Shown here in pieces: positions 8,706 to 17,646 of a DNA stretch of 43,767 bases. A program made the translations under genes and the position numbers. The stretch lies in assembly GCA_903925975.1 (NCBI GenBank), contig CAIYHG010000146.1, forward strand, positions 1 through 43,767. Direction: 5' to 3'. The notes beneath the pieces were generated by a model. That model did no database searches. It was not told the origin of the DNA and saw only the letters and a list, made by a program, of their open reading frames with translations. The stretch is from an uncultured Acidobacteriia bacterium. GTDB taxonomy: Bacteria > Acidobacteriota > Terriglobia > Bryobacterales > Bryobacteraceae. Within the stretch, counting starts at the first letter, position 1; each line of letters starts with the position of its first letter.

Positions 8706-9473
8706 ATGAGACGTTTTCTCCGTTATGCGGCGGTGGCCGCCTTGCCCGTGCTGTTGGCGGCGCAGAGTCCGGCGCCCAAGCAGGCTCCGGCCCCCAAGCA
8801 GGAGAGCGGCATCACCCGCGATCAGGCTGACCAGATTTTGGAGGAGTTGCGGAACATCCGGCAGCTACTCGAAAAACAGCAGGCTAACGCCCCCGCGCCG
8901 CAGCAACAGCAGGGGCCGAAGATGGCCAAACTGGACCTGCGAGGCGTGCAGATGATCGGGAACAAGGACGCGCCGCTGACCATGGTGGAGTTCACGGACT
9001 ATCAGTGCCCGTTCTGCCAGCGTTTCCACTCGGCAACCTTCGCCGACTTGAAGAAGAACTACATCGATACCGGTAAACTCCGGTTCTATAGCCGCGACCT
9101 GCCTCTCGATTTCCACCCCAACGCCATGCGCGCCGCTCAAGCGGGAAGGTGCGCGGCGGAACAGGGCCAGTTCTGGAAGTTGCGCGACATCATGGCCGCC
9201 GAACCGAACAAGCTCGACATGGCCAGCCTGGTGGCGGATGCGCAGTCGCTCAAAATGGACGCCGCGGCATTCCAAGCCTGTGTGGAAAGCGACAAGTATA
9301 AGAACGCCGTGCAGAGCGACATTATGGAAGCCATGAAAATTGGAGCGGACGGCACGCCCGCGTTCGTGGTCGGCAAGAGCACGCCCGAAGGCGTGGACGG
9401 AGAACTGGTGGTCGGCGCGCTTCCGTTTGAGATGTTCGATCAAAAGCTGAAGGAAATGGGCAAGACCAATTAG
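8706..9473 (+). CDS. DsbA-like thiol:disulfide oxidoreductase, exported
   Basis: 255 residues. MRRFLRYAAVAALPVLLAAQS is a good signal peptide. It is followed by a Pro/Gln-rich linker with a short coiled coil (QILEELRNIRQLLEKQQ) and a thioredoxin-fold DsbA/DSBA domain. The active site is Cys101-Pro-Phe-Cys104 (YQCPFCQRFH) and the cis-Pro loop is GTPAFVVG. FTDYQCPFCQRFHSATFADL is typical of the DsbA-like proteins that start with a GNKDAPLTMVEF strand. AAGAAGGG at about 8693-8700 places the start at the ATG 8706; an upstream in-frame GTG at 8679 would overlap hom but add nine charged residues before the signal peptide. Its partner and substrate are unknown. Confidence 0.92.
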   Translation: MRRFLRYAAVAALPVLLAAQSPAPKQAPAPKQESGITRDQADQILEELRNIRQLLEKQQANAPAPQQQQGPKMAKLDLRGVQMIGNKDAPLTMVEFTDYQCPFCQRFHSATFADLKKNYIDTGKLRFYSRDLPLDFHPNAMRAAQAGRCAAEQGQFWKLRDIMAAEPNKLDMASLVADAQSLKMDAAAFQACVESDKYKNAVQSDIMEAMKIGADGTPAFVVGKSTPEGVDGELVVGALPFEMFDQKLKEMGKTN

Positions 9474-9646
9474 CCAGGCGAGGCGGTTCTAGTCCGATGA
9501 TGAGCGGGCGGGATTCGGTCCCCCGTGTACGTCTTCCGTTAGGGGCGCCTCTGGTACTTCACCACCCCAATCGGTACTAAGATCTGCTGACCCGAATTGC
9601 GCCCGATTCCGGAGTGTGTTAAATTCAACGCTCCGACGGAGGATTA

Positions 9647-10276
9647 ATGCGCTACATCTTGCTCTTGACGGTGCTGGCCGTTTCAGTTCTGCCTGTTCAG
9701 GCTGACGTCATTTTGGACTATGCCTCGGCCTCGTCGGGTGGCTGGGCCTGGTTCAGTGTGCCCAACATCTACAACGTTGCATCCTACGCCAATTCTTTCT
9801 CGTTTACGCAGGACGTATGGATCGACGGTTACGAGCACTACAGCACCTCCTATTCGGTAGATCCGGATTTCTACAGGCTGCGCCTGTGGGACAATCCATG
9901 GGATCCATGGATCTGGCCATCCCTGACTCTGCATGCTGCAAAGATTCTCACCGCTACCTCCGCCACGCTGGTCCAGGACGGAATATACAAGGTGAGTTTT
10001 TCCTTCGCGCCGATTCAACTCCAGGCCAATCATACGTACCTGATCGGGCTCACGACGAACTCGGACACAGCCGACGCCGGACAGTGGTTTGTTAACGGCC
10101 TTCCTTACGGTGTGGTGGGTATCGCTGGCGATAACCTCGCGGGTGGAACTATGGGGGCGACCCAGATGTTTCAACTTGACGGGGGATTTGGCACCGTGCC
10201 CGAACCGGCCACGGCTGGATTGGTGGCGGTAGCGCTCCTCGCTGTCGCGGCACGCGTCAGGCGCCGGCGCCCGTAG
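9647..10276 (+). CDS. PEP-CTERM sorting domain protein
   Basis: 209 residues, exported. The signal peptide is about residues 1-19 (ending VQAD). The mature part is rich in Trp, Tyr and Ser, predicted beta-sandwich, with no catalytic motif recognised. The C-terminus is a canonical PEP-CTERM signal: VPEPAT, then hydrophobic AGLVAVALLAVAA, then a basic RVRRRRP tail. In known systems an exosortase cleaves at such signals; no exosortase is in this window. GGAGG at 9640-9644 gives a clear ribosome site for the ATG. It is flanked by a 173-base upstream gap with nothing else recognisable and a long gene-poor stretch downstream. Confidence 0.9.
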   Translation: MRYILLLTVLAVSVLPVQADVILDYASASSGGWAWFSVPNIYNVASYANSFSFTQDVWIDGYEHYSTSYSVDPDFYRLRLWDNPWDPWIWPSLTLHAAKILTATSATLVQDGIYKVSFSFAPIQLQANHTYLIGLTTNSDTADAGQWFVNGLPYGVVGIAGDNLAGGTMGATQMFQLDGGFGTVPEPATAGLVAVALLAVAARVRRRRP

Positions 10277-11163
10277 GCCGCCGAAGAACTCGAACCAGCT
10301 TCGTCCTGTGGGCGTCCAGATGGGGCTGCCTGCTGGGCCAGATATCCGGCCAGCGCGCGTTCCACAACCAGCGGGTCCAGCCATTCACCGTCGTTAAGAC
10401 GGTCCACGATGGATTCGATGATCCCTTCGGGCCTCATCTTCTCGCTGACTGCGGGTGTGGCCGTCAGAGAAGCACTCGCCCGAAAGCCCGCGCTTGATTT
10501 CCGATTCCTTATCGTCGCCCCGCGGTTCGGCGAAGCAGACCACGCGCTCGCGGCGGGCACACCTCGCCCCCGGTATCTCTGGAAAGTACGTCTGCACGGT
10601 CCCGCCGCCGGAACTACCTATAGGCCCAGGAAGACGGCGGCGTTGAGGATTGTGAGGTCAGCGAGTGGGATTCTAGGCAGGGTGACTCGAAGCGCGGTCA
10701 ACTGTACAGAAGGTACGCCGCCGTTCCTGGGCCTGTGAAAAGTTAGTCACGCCATCACTAGAGCAATATCCGCTCCAATGTGAACTTAGATGCAAATGGC
10801 GCCGGACCGCGCCAAAACGTTGCCGATTCCGTCGTGATGGGGGCAGCAGGGAGACGGAACGGACCGGCATTATTTCGCCGGTCCGCGTAATTCTTGCCGA
10901 AACTTGGCGCGGATTGCCTGGCCGGTATCGGGTCGGGAGCGCGGAAAACAACGCCGTCGAATGCCTCTTCCAGGTAGATGTGGTGATTGTTCCGAGTTTG
11001 GCCAGTGGCGCGTTCCGGTTTCATCCGTGCCTCGGCGCGTGCGGATTGGGCTGCCGGCCGAGCCTGTGGATTCACTTCCCCCGACGGCACTCCTGTTTGG
11101 CGATACTCCGCGCTGAGCCCAGGCCCTCTGAATACGTTTTGCCCGATGTTATATTAAGCGTCT
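10277..11163. other. Gene-poor stretch, possible degenerate coding remnants on the minus strand
   Basis: No intact gene can be supported here. On the minus strand two overlapping frames look locally protein-like: about 10597-10394 (TYFPEIPGARCARRERVVC) and about 10440-10300 (MRPEGIIESIVDRLNDGEWL). Together they could be one frameshifted fragment, but I do not recognise the family. A minus-strand frame at 11090-10758 is less convincing. A 9-bp perfect hairpin with an 8-base loop is at 10860-10885, without a T-run. The last 50 bases carry the pyrE promoter. Confidence 0.35.
11150..11155 (+). promoter_or_regulatory. -10-like hexamer immediately before pyrE
   Basis: TATATT is eight bases before the GTG at 11164. 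The gap has no Shine-Dalgarno, so the transcript is probably leaderless or nearly so. No consensus -35 is seen at 16-18 bases upstream. Confidence 0.35.
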
Positions 11164-11757
11164 GTGACAGCGCAACCCGACAACATCCTGGAGTTATTCC
11201 GCTCCACCGGCGCCTATTTACAGGGCCATTTTCGTCTTTCCAGCGGCCTGCATAGCTCCGAATACCTGCAATGCGCGCTGGTCCTTCAGCACCCCGCCGC
11301 CGCCCAGAAACTCGGCGAACTGCTGGCCGCGGAACTCCGGCGGCTGGCAAACGGCAAAATCGATCTGATCGCATCCCCCGCGTTGGGCGGGCTGATTATC
11401 GGCCACGAGGTGGCCCGAGCGCTTCAGACACGGTTCCTCTTTACCGAGCGAGATCCCGGTACGGGGAAGATGACGTTCCGGCGCGGATTCCACGTAGCCC
11501 CCGGCGAGGTCGCGATTGTAGTGGAAGACGTTGTCACCACCGGCGGCAGTACCAGAGATGTGGTCGAGACGCTACAGTCCGCCGGCGCTTCCGTGGCAGC
11601 GGCCGGATCGATCATCGATAGGAGCGGCGGCTCCGCGGAAGTGGGCGCGCCGCGCGTGGCTCTGGCCACTTTGAAAGTGGCGGCGTACGCTCCCGAGCTA
11701 TGCCCCATGTGCGCGCAGGGGCTGCAGGTTGTGAAACCCGGCTCTCGCCCCACCTGA
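11164..11757 (+). CDS. pyrE: Orotate phosphoribosyltransferase
   Basis: Converts orotate and PRPP to orotidine 5'-monophosphate in pyrimidine synthesis. 197 residues, normal length. SSGLHSSEYLQCALVLQHP is the substrate-entry segment, FTERDP lies before the flexible loop, and VVEDVVTTGGSTRDVVE (about residues 119-135) is the PRPP-binding motif. The C-terminal ELCPMCAQGLQVVKPGSR is typical of the longer bacterial PyrE group. The start is GTG at 11164, just after a -10-like hexamer. The stop shares one base with the truA start, so pyrE-truA-alkD form one overlapping unit. Confidence 0.96.
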   Translation: MTAQPDNILELFRSTGAYLQGHFRLSSGLHSSEYLQCALVLQHPAAAQKLGELLAAELRRLANGKIDLIASPALGGLIIGHEVARALQTRFLFTERDPGTGKMTFRRGFHVAPGEVAIVVEDVVTTGGSTRDVVETLQSAGASVAAAGSIIDRSGGSAEVGAPRVALATLKVAAYAPELCPMCAQGLQVVKPGSRPT

Positions 11758-12479
11758 TGCGGCGTATCAGAATCCGTCTCGCTTACGACGGCGGAGCGTT
11801 CCACGGCTGGCAGGTGCAGCCGGGGCTTCCCACGATTCAGGGTGCGCTTGAAGAGATCCTGACGGAGATGGAGGGCGCGGCGGTTCACGTTGCCGGATCG
11901 GGCCGCACGGATGCCGGCGTTCACGCTCTGGAGCAGGTTGCGGCGTTTTCGCTGAATAATCCGATTCCGCTCCCGAATCTCCGCCGCGCGGTCAATCGAT
12001 TGCTGCCGCCCGCGATCCGCGTGCTTTCAACCGAAGAAGTGCCGCCCGAGTTCCACCCCCGCTTCGACGCCAAGGCCAAGCTGTACGAATATCGAATTGT
12101 GCGCTCCGAGGTTTGCAGCCCATTTGAGTGGCCCTACGCGCTGCATCACCCCTTCCCCCTGGATGAAGAACGGATGGCCCGCATGGCGCGAGTCTTCCAG
12201 GGCGAGCACGATTTCACCGCCTTCGCCGCGGCGGACGACCGCGACGCCGAAGGCAGGTCCAAGGTTCGCACGGTGTACTCATCGGAACTTGAGACTCAGG
12301 GAAGCAGGATGTTCTACCGCGTGAGGGGCAGCGGTTTCCTGAAGCACATGGTGCGGAATATAGTGGGCACGCTGATCGAGGCGGGCCGGGGCAACATAGC
12401 CGATCTCGATTCCCTGCCCCTGAAATCGGGCGCGACGGTCCCCGCCAAGGGACTCTTCCTGGTGAAAGTGGATTACTGA
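11757..12479 (+). CDS. truA: tRNA pseudouridine(38-40) synthase
   Basis: Isomerises uridines 38-40 in the anticodon arm of tRNAs. MRRIRIRLAYDGGAFHGWQ is the standard N-terminus and GSGRTDAGVHAL carries the catalytic Asp52. The later motifs FHPRFDAKAKLYEY and FLKHMVRNIVGTLIEAGRG are also present. 240 residues, normal. An in-frame ATG at 11700 lies inside pyrE and would add 19 unrelated residues, so 11757 is chosen. It shares one base with the pyrE stop, and its own stop overlaps the next ATG by one base. Confidence 0.96.
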   Translation: MRRIRIRLAYDGGAFHGWQVQPGLPTIQGALEEILTEMEGAAVHVAGSGRTDAGVHALEQVAAFSLNNPIPLPNLRRAVNRLLPPAIRVLSTEEVPPEFHPRFDAKAKLYEYRIVRSEVCSPFEWPYALHHPFPLDEERMARMARVFQGEHDFTAFAAADDRDAEGRSKVRTVYSSELETQGSRMFYRVRGSGFLKHMVRNIVGTLIEAGRGNIADLDSLPLKSGATVPAKGLFLVKVDY

Positions 12480-13147
12480 TGGGAGCGCAGGAGCTGATCG
12501 CGCACTTGCGGGAACACGCCAACCCCGCGAATGTGGCCGGCATGGCGCGGTACGGAATCAATCCGAAAGGGACGCTCGGCGTCTCGATTCCGCTCATCCG
12601 CGGCCTCGCGCGAAAAGCCGGACGGGACCACGCGCTGGCGGCCGAGCTCTGGGATTCCGGCATTCACGAGGCGCGCATCCTGGCCACTTTGATCGACGAC
12701 CCGGCCCTGATCACGTCGCGCCAGATGGACCGCTGGGCGCGGCAGTTCGATTCCTGGGACGTGTGCGACCAAGCCTGCCAGAACCTGTTCCGCTACTCGC
12801 CGCTGGCCTTCGATAAAGCCGCTGAGTGGGCCGGGGCGAAGCAGGAGTTCGCCCGCCGCGCTGGCTTCGCGCTGATGGCCGGCCTCGTGGTGAAAGCCAA
12901 GACGGCGCCCGACGCACGATTCGAGGCTTTTCTTCCGCTGATTCGTGAGGCGTCCACCGATGAACGCAATTTCGTCAGGAAGGCCGTGAACTGGGCGCTA
13001 AGATCGATCGGCAAACGGAACACGGGGCTGCGCTGGAAAGCAATCGCCGCCGCCGAGGCGATACGCGAGATCGACAGCCGTTCGGCGCGGTGGATCGCCG
13101 CTGATGCGTTGAGGGAATTGCGCCGGCAGCCCCAAGGCTCGCGATAG
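12479..13147 (+). CDS. DNA alkylation repair protein (AlkD-like HEAT-repeat glycosylase)
   Basis: 222 residues, all helical, matching the AlkD/AlkC-type DNA alkylation repair family that excises bulky or cationic alkylated bases. Recognisable parts are GMARYGINPKGTLGVSIPLIR near the N-terminus, the Trp/Asp-rich WARQFDSWDVCDQACQNLF around residues 81-99, and DERNFVRKAVNWALRSIGKRN around 161-181, which in the family lines the DNA-binding groove. The catalytic Asp of AlkD corresponds to an acidic residue in the SWDVCDQ segment, by family analogy. The ATG overlaps the truA stop. It is the last gene of the unit and converges on nadD across 30 bases. Confidence 0.88.
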   Translation: MGAQELIAHLREHANPANVAGMARYGINPKGTLGVSIPLIRGLARKAGRDHALAAELWDSGIHEARILATLIDDPALITSRQMDRWARQFDSWDVCDQACQNLFRYSPLAFDKAAEWAGAKQEFARRAGFALMAGLVVKAKTAPDARFEAFLPLIREASTDERNFVRKAVNWALRSIGKRNTGLRWKAIAAAEAIREIDSRSARWIAADALRELRRQPQGSR

Positions 13148-13177
13148 GCCGGTTCACACGCGGCGGGTGCGGCTGCC

Positions 13178-13756
13178 TCAGGCCGGAACGCGCGCTCGGT
13201 AAAGCCCGTGGCTGTAAATATATTCCAGCACCGGGCCGGGTACGCCCCGCGGCTTCAAGCCCGCCGCCAGGCTGGCGCGGATCGCCGAAGACGAGATATC
13301 GAGTTCCATTGTGTCCACCCGCTGGAGTTTCGCCCCCGGAGGAATCCGGTATGCGTGGCCGGGACGGCTGATGACGAGGAACTCAACGGCGCGCATCACT
13401 TCTTCCGCGCTCTGCCAGTCCGATACGTCGGCGAATGCATCCGCCCCAACGATGAAGAATAGTTCGTCCCCAGGCGACATTCGCGTATGCACTTTCCGGA
13501 TGGTATCGATAGAGAAGCTACAAACGGTATTCTCCTCCAGGCGCGACGCCTCGAAGCGCGCGATGCCCGCGCAAGCCAGCTCCACCATGCGGACGCGGTC
13601 CGCGTAGGGCGCTCGCGCGCCGATCTTGTGAGGCGGGTGGGCGGCGGGGATGAACAGAACCCGATCCAGGCGGAAGCCCTCCGCCGCGGCGCGGGCAATC
13701 GCCAGGTGCGCCTCGTGGATGGGATCGAAGGTCCCTCCGAAAATAGCCAGTCGCAT
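13178..13756 (-). CDS. nadD: Nicotinate-nucleotide adenylyltransferase
   Basis: Transfers AMP from ATP to nicotinate mononucleotide to make deamido-NAD. 192 residues. The nucleotidyltransferase signature GGTFDPIHEAHLAIA (residues 7-21) contains the (H/T)xGH-type active site, FIPAAHPPHK (36-45) is the NMN-site loop, and DISSSAIRASLAAG (about 155-168) is the family ISxTxxR motif with Ser at the Thr position. FFIVGADAFADVSDW is also typical. Its ATG is only 11 bases from a strong hairpin that follows the cyclophilin gene on the same strand, so it probably has its own transcription signals. No Shine-Dalgarno is evident. Confidence 0.95.
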   Translation of the reverse strand: MRLAIFGGTFDPIHEAHLAIARAAAEGFRLDRVLFIPAAHPPHKIGARAPYADRVRMVELACAGIARFEASRLEENTVCSFSIDTIRKVHTRMSPGDELFFIVGADAFADVSDWQSAEEVMRAVEFLVISRPGHAYRIPPGAKLQRVDTMELDISSSAIRASLAAGLKPRGVPGPVLEYIYSHGLYRARVPA

Positions 13757-13766
13757 TTAGAGAGAA

Positions 13767-13790
13767 GGGCGGGCCCGTACCGGCCCGCCC
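13767..13790 (-). terminator. GC-rich hairpin between cyclophilin and nadD
   Basis: A perfect 9-bp stem (GGGCGGGCC/GGCCCGCCC) with a 6-base loop, four bases beyond the cyclophilin stop. Read on the minus strand it is followed by TTCTCTCTAAA, a weak T-rich run. It fits an intrinsic terminator for the cyclophilin gene, or an attenuating hairpin in the nadD leader. Confidence 0.55.
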
Positions 13791-13794
13791 GAGC

Positions 13795-14280
13795 CTATCG
13801 CTCGATCTTAACCGAAATGATCCGAATCTCTTTCAACGGCCTATCCTGCGCGCCGCGCGGGGCCTCGGAGATCTTCCGAACCACTTCGTACCCCTCGGTG
13901 ACTTCGCCGAAGATGCTGTGACGGTTGTCGAGCCACGGCGTGGGGGCTACGGTGACGAAAAACTGGCTGCCGTTGCTGTTCGGTCCGGCGTTGGCCATGG
14001 AGAGGATTCCGGGCTTGGAATGCTTCAATTCGGAATGAAACTCATCGGCGAACTTGTATCCGGGGCCGCCGCGGCCCGTACCCTCCGGATCTCCGCCCTG
14101 GATCATGAAGTCGGGGATCACGCGATGGAAAACGGTTCCATCGTAAAAAGGTTTGCCGGTTTTGGTTCCATCGGCAAGACTCACAAAATTCTCCACGGTG
14201 CGGGGCGCCTTGTCGGCGAACAGCTTAATCTTGAAAGCGCCTTCCGTGGTGTCGAATGCAGCGTAGATCTCGTTGGGCAT
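13795..14280 (-). CDS. ppiB: Cyclophilin-type peptidyl-prolyl cis-trans isomerase
   Basis: 161 residues without a signal peptide, so a cytosolic foldase. The cyclophilin core is complete: [24 protein letters not shown] (about residues 52-75) with the catalytic Arg of [29 protein letters not shown] (about 104-127) with the substrate-pocket Phe, Trp and His, and the [11 protein letters not shown] loop between. Assignment to ppiB rests on size and predicted location. The start is divergent from the small gene at 14343 across 62 bases. Confidence 0.94.
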   Translation of the reverse strand: MPNEIYAAFDTTEGAFKIKLFADKAPRTVENFVSLADGTKTGKPFYDGTVFHRVIPDFMIQGGDPEGTGRGGPGYKFADEFHSELKHSKPGILSMANAGPNSNGSQFFVTVAPTPWLDNRHSIFGEVTEGYEVVRKISEAPRGAQDRPLKEIRIISVKIER

Positions 14281-14326
14281 CGTCTAATTCTAACCCGCGC
14301 CGAGGGTCCGCTCCGAGGCGCCATGC

Positions 14327-14332
14327 TACACT
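14327..14332 (+). promoter_or_regulatory. -10-like hexamer before the 82-residue gene
   Basis: TACACT lies ten bases before the ATG at 14343 with no Shine-Dalgarno between, another candidate leaderless start in this window. Confidence 0.3.
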
Positions 14333-14342
14333 TGCTCCAGAA

Positions 14343-14591
14343 ATGCGTTCAACGGGCAATGCGACGCCGCTCACGGTGGCGGAACACAGGGAATTGGGTT
14401 ACGAGCTTCGCAAGAACCGCGTGCGCCTGCGGGAATTATGCGGCCTGATTATGGAAGTTTACGGTCCGAATACCCGAGCGTATTACAGTTTTCAGAAGGC
14501 GGCCGAAACCTTGGAGCAGCTCTGCGCCGACATGCAGACGCAGGCGATGAGAGATCACCCCGGCTTCCCTACCGACAACCTTTATACGTAG
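14343..14591 (+). CDS. Small conserved-looking helical protein, unknown function
   Basis: 82 residues, not recognised. The sequence is strongly helical and amphipathic (ELGYELRKNRVRLRELCGL, then TRAYYSFQKAAETLEQLCAD), suggesting a two-helix hairpin or coiled coil that oligomerises. The final DHPGFPTDNLYT is a non-helical tail. The frame extends upstream to 14256, but that part is antisense to the cyclophilin start and of unlikely composition, so the ATG at 14343 is preferred. It stands alone between divergent cyclophilin and convergent M2 peptidase. Confidence 0.7.
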   Translation: MRSTGNATPLTVAEHRELGYELRKNRVRLRELCGLIMEVYGPNTRAYYSFQKAAETLEQLCADMQTQAMRDHPGFPTDNLYT

Positions 14592-14642
14592 TGGCGGAGC
14601 GGGTCCAGCATGAACCCGCCCCGCGGTTGAGTCAGGCCTAGA

Positions 14643-16430
14643 CTACCACCCTACCGGCTTCCCCCGATTCTGCTCATCCAGCCACTTTTGCAGCGGCGCG
14701 AAGTAATCGCGAATCGCGGAGGCATCCATTTCCCGAGTCCCGGCAATCTTTTCCAAGGCGTCCTGCCACGGGCGGCTCTGGCCGAGTTCCAGCATCGAGT
14801 TCAGTTTCGCGCCGGCGGCCTTGTTGCCGTAGATCGAGCAGCGATTCAGCGGCCCCGTGCAACCCGCGGACTGAGACAACGCCCGATGGAATTGGAATTG
14901 CAAAATATCCGCCAGGAAATAGCGGGTATAAGGCACGTTGGCGGCCACGTGGTATTTGGCGCCGGGGTCGAAATCGGCCTCGGTTCGCGCTACCGGCGGC
15001 GCGATGCCCTGGTACTTCAGCCGCAGGTCCCACCACGTCTGGTTGTATTTCTCGGGGGGAATCTCGCCGGAGAAGACTTTCCAGCGCCACTGGTCGATCA
15101 TGATCCCGAAGGGCAGAAAGGCGATCTTTTCGAGCGCCTTGCTCAGCAGCAGGCCGATATCTTTCGAAGTATCGGGCGCCTTATCGAGCAGGCCCAGCTT
15201 CACCAGATATTCCGGCGTGATCGAAAGCGCAATGGTATCGCCCACGGCTTCGTGGAAGCCGTCATTGGCGCTATCGCGGAACATCACCGACTGCTTGTTG
15301 TAAGCCCTCTGGTAGAAATTGTGGCCAAGTTCGTGGTGGACGGTCAGGAAATCCTCGCCGGTGATCTGGATGCACATCTTGAGACGCAGATCGTCGACCG
15401 AATCCACATCCCAGGCGCTGGCGTGGCAAACCACGTCGCGGTCGCGCGGCCGCGTGAATAGCGACCGTTCCCAGAAGGTCTGCGGCAGCGGAGCAAAGCC
15501 GAGCGAGGTGAAGAAATTCTCGCCGTACTGCACCATCTGCTTCCAATCTGTGTTGCGCTTCTTGAGCAGTTCAGTAACGTCGTAGCCGGGGTCGGCGTTA
15601 GCCGGCGCCACCAGCGGGTAGATATTCCCCCATTCCTGCGCCCATATGTTGCCGAGCAGGTGCGCGGGAATCGGGCCGTTCGCGGGCACTACGTCGCCAT
15701 ACTTCTCGCGCAGTTTGGTGCGGACATAGGCGTGGAGCGAAAGATACAGAGGCCGAACCTGTTCCCACAGGCGGTCCACTTCCTTCGAGAACTGGTCGGG
15801 CGTCATGTCGTACTTCGAACGCCACATGGCGCCGTTATCCTGGAAGCCGAGTTCCCGCGCGCCCTTGTTGGCCAGTTCGACGTAGCGCGTGAAATCCTTC
15901 TTCATCGGGCGGGAGATCGCCTCCCAGCCGGTCCACGCGTCGAGCAACTCCTTGGGATCGCGGCTCTCGGCCATGATCTTGGTGATGTCGTCGATGTTCT
16001 TGCAGCTATCGGGGCCGCTGGGGCACCATTTCCCTTTGCCGTAGAGGCCCTCCATCGCGGCCGCCGTGCGAGTGAGTTCCTCGCTCTCCTTGGGGTCGTT
16101 GGGCGTGGCGATGGTCAGAGAGAGCTTCAGCAGCTTGATCTTCCGGGCGGTATCGGCGTCGAGCGCCAGCTTATCGAACTCAACCGATTTCTTGGCGGCG
16201 GCGACGGTCGCGTTGATGGCGCGCTCGTCGACTTTGGCCGCGACGGCCTCGGCATCGTCCGTAATGTAGGTGGCCTTGATCCAATCGGCGCGCGCGGCGT
16301 CGGTATTGAGCTGAAGGAGTTGCTGCTCCGTATCGTTGATGAACTTCCGGGCGTCGGCGGGCGTTGGGTCGGCCGCCGAAGCAATTGCGGCCGAAACGCA
16401 TGCTAGGCCTATAAGGGTGCGGATTCGCAT
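14643..16430 (-). CDS. Peptidyl-dipeptidase A (ACE-like, peptidase family M2), exported
   Basis: A zinc metallopeptidase removing C-terminal dipeptides, the bacterial counterpart of angiotensin-converting enzyme. 595 residues with a signal peptide [20 protein letters not shown]. The zinc site is [10 protein letters not shown] (HEXXH) with the third ligand Glu in [11 protein letters not shown] downstream. Other ACE signatures present are [36 protein letters not shown], and the C-terminal [22 protein letters not shown]. Four residues upstream there is another in-frame ATG (16442); neither start has a clear Shine-Dalgarno, and 16430 gives the cleaner signal peptide. It is monocistronic; CTTATA at 16478-16483 reads TATAAG on the minus strand and may be its -10. 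Confidence 0.94.
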   Translation of the reverse strand: MRIRTLIGLACVSAAIASAADPTPADARKFINDTEQQLLQLNTDAARADWIKATYITDDAEAVAAKVDERAINATVAAAKKSVEFDKLALDADTARKIKLLKLSLTIATPNDPKESEELTRTAAAMEGLYGKGKWCPSGPDSCKNIDDITKIMAESRDPKELLDAWTGWEAISRPMKKDFTRYVELANKGARELGFQDNGAMWRSKYDMTPDQFSKEVDRLWEQVRPLYLSLHAYVRTKLREKYGDVVPANGPIPAHLLGNIWAQEWGNIYPLVAPANADPGYDVTELLKKRNTDWKQMVQYGENFFTSLGFAPLPQTFWERSLFTRPRDRDVVCHASAWDVDSVDDLRLKMCIQITGEDFLTVHHELGHNFYQRAYNKQSVMFRDSANDGFHEAVGDTIALSITPEYLVKLGLLDKAPDTSKDIGLLLSKALEKIAFLPFGIMIDQWRWKVFSGEIPPEKYNQTWWDLRLKYQGIAPPVARTEADFDPGAKYHVAANVPYTRYFLADILQFQFHRALSQSAGCTGPLNRCSIYGNKAAGAKLNSMLELGQSRPWQDALEKIAGTREMDASAIRDYFAPLQKWLDEQNRGKPVGW

Positions 16431-16630
16431 GACTACAAACATATCAGAGGATCGGGCGGCTGAGATCCCAGATCCACCTTATAGTGGGGCCGCGCGTACC
16501 ACGCGCTGAAATCTGCGAGTTCGACCGTACGCATTCCTGGATCTCGCGCGGCGTTTCACGCTATTTTCGCGCCCGATTTTGCGCGGCGCGTGCGGGCGTG
16601 CTAGGATTTAGTTGTCTGCGTGACACTTGC

Positions 16631-16708
<78 letters not shown>

Positions 16709-17009
16709 CTTTCCCTCCTAGGCTGGCCTTTTCGTTCGGCTTTGCGCCCAAGACCGCGGCACACCGCATTCCCAATAATTTCTAATTACATAACACCTTA
16801 ATCCGCATTCTGTAGTTTTCCTCCGACCAGGCATTCAGGCTCTGCCCATCTGTACCACCTGGGCCGGCCTGCGGCAGCTCGTACAGGGCGCACGGCAACC
16901 AGTTGGGCGCATTTCGCTGCGATCCTCATTGACTGTTATCCTTGCAACGTTTAGGGAAAAACCCTAGATACAACCCTGCCCCGAGGGGCTACACTATTTG
17001 CGGATATAA

Positions 17010-17030
17010 GTATTTCAGGCCTTGAAATAC
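17010..17030. promoter_or_regulatory. Operator-like dyad overlapping a -10-like site upstream of the second PEP-CTERM gene
   Basis: GTATTTCA (17010-17017) and TGAAATAC (17023-17030) form a perfect 8-bp dyad around GGCCT. A -10-like TATAAG lies at 17005-17010 and touches the dyad, so a bound dimer could block or adjust transcription. About 50 bases upstream, TAGGGAAAAACCCTA (16952-16966) is a second small dyad. The rest of 16709-17046 shows nothing else recognisable. Confidence 0.4.
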
Positions 17031-17064
17031 GAAATCGTTCGGGAGCATGAAAGAGGCAGGCGAG

Positions 17065-17646
17065 ATGAAGTCTATCGTCAAATTGCTCGGTGCGCTTCTG
17101 CTGATCGCGATGACAGCCCAGATCGGATCGGCCGGTCCAGTGGTCTACACATTCTCAACCAATTCGAGCTTCGAAGACTTCAAGGGCACTACTTTTGAAA
17201 CCGCCACTTTTGAACTCTCGACGGCGGAGCCCGTGACGGACGAGAGTCTCCGGAGTGGTTCTGTTTCATTCGACCTGTTGAGCGGCTCCGTTTTATTCAA
17301 CCTTTTGGGCAGTTCCATTTCCTCCGCCGCGGTCACTGGTGAAACCCTCGATTGGATATCTTTGTACCGGCAACAGACAATGCCAGATCTGGAGTGGAGT
17401 GATCTGGTCGGCATCGGCTTCACCTACGACTTTCGCGGCAGGTCCGGCGACCTTGGGCAGCTCTCAACGAGTTACTCGTTTGCCTTTCCGCTGGGCTCCC
17501 TGACCGCTAACGGCACGTACATAACGCCTGCCGCAACCCTGATAGTCAGCGGATTTGGCCAAACAGGCGTTCCCGAACCCGCCTCTATTCTTCTTCTCGG
17601 CACCGGTCTTGCCCTGATCGGCTGTAGAGCGCGAAGGGGCGCCTAG
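17065..17646 (+). CDS. PEP-CTERM sorting domain protein, lower-GC
   Basis: 193 residues from the ATG at 17065. The signal peptide MKSIVKLLGALLLIAMTAQIG is followed by a Ser/Thr/Phe-rich beta-type mature region. The C-terminal sorting signal is GVPEPASILLLGTGLALIGC then RARRGA. An in-frame ATG at 17047 would add six charged residues; GAGG at 17053-17056 is well placed for 17065. Base composition is visibly lower than in neighbours (27 G+C in the 60 bases 17161-17220). It is the only gene between the two tRNA-Asp 3'-end copies, so it may be cargo of a small integrated element. No exosortase is in the window. Confidence 0.86.
   Translation: MKSIVKLLGALLLIAMTAQIGSAGPVVYTFSTNSSFEDFKGTTFETATFELSTAEPVTDESLRSGSVSFDLLSGSVLFNLLGSSISSAAVTGETLDWISLYRQQTMPDLEWSDLVGIGFTYDFRGRSGDLGQLSTSYSFAFPLGSLTANGTYITPAATLIVSGFGQTGVPEPASILLLGTGLALIGCRARRGA

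Noticed and set aside
10860-10885. Intrinsic terminator
   Set aside because: A perfect 9-bp hairpin, but no T-run on either strand and no gene ending nearby; kept only as a note in the region entry.
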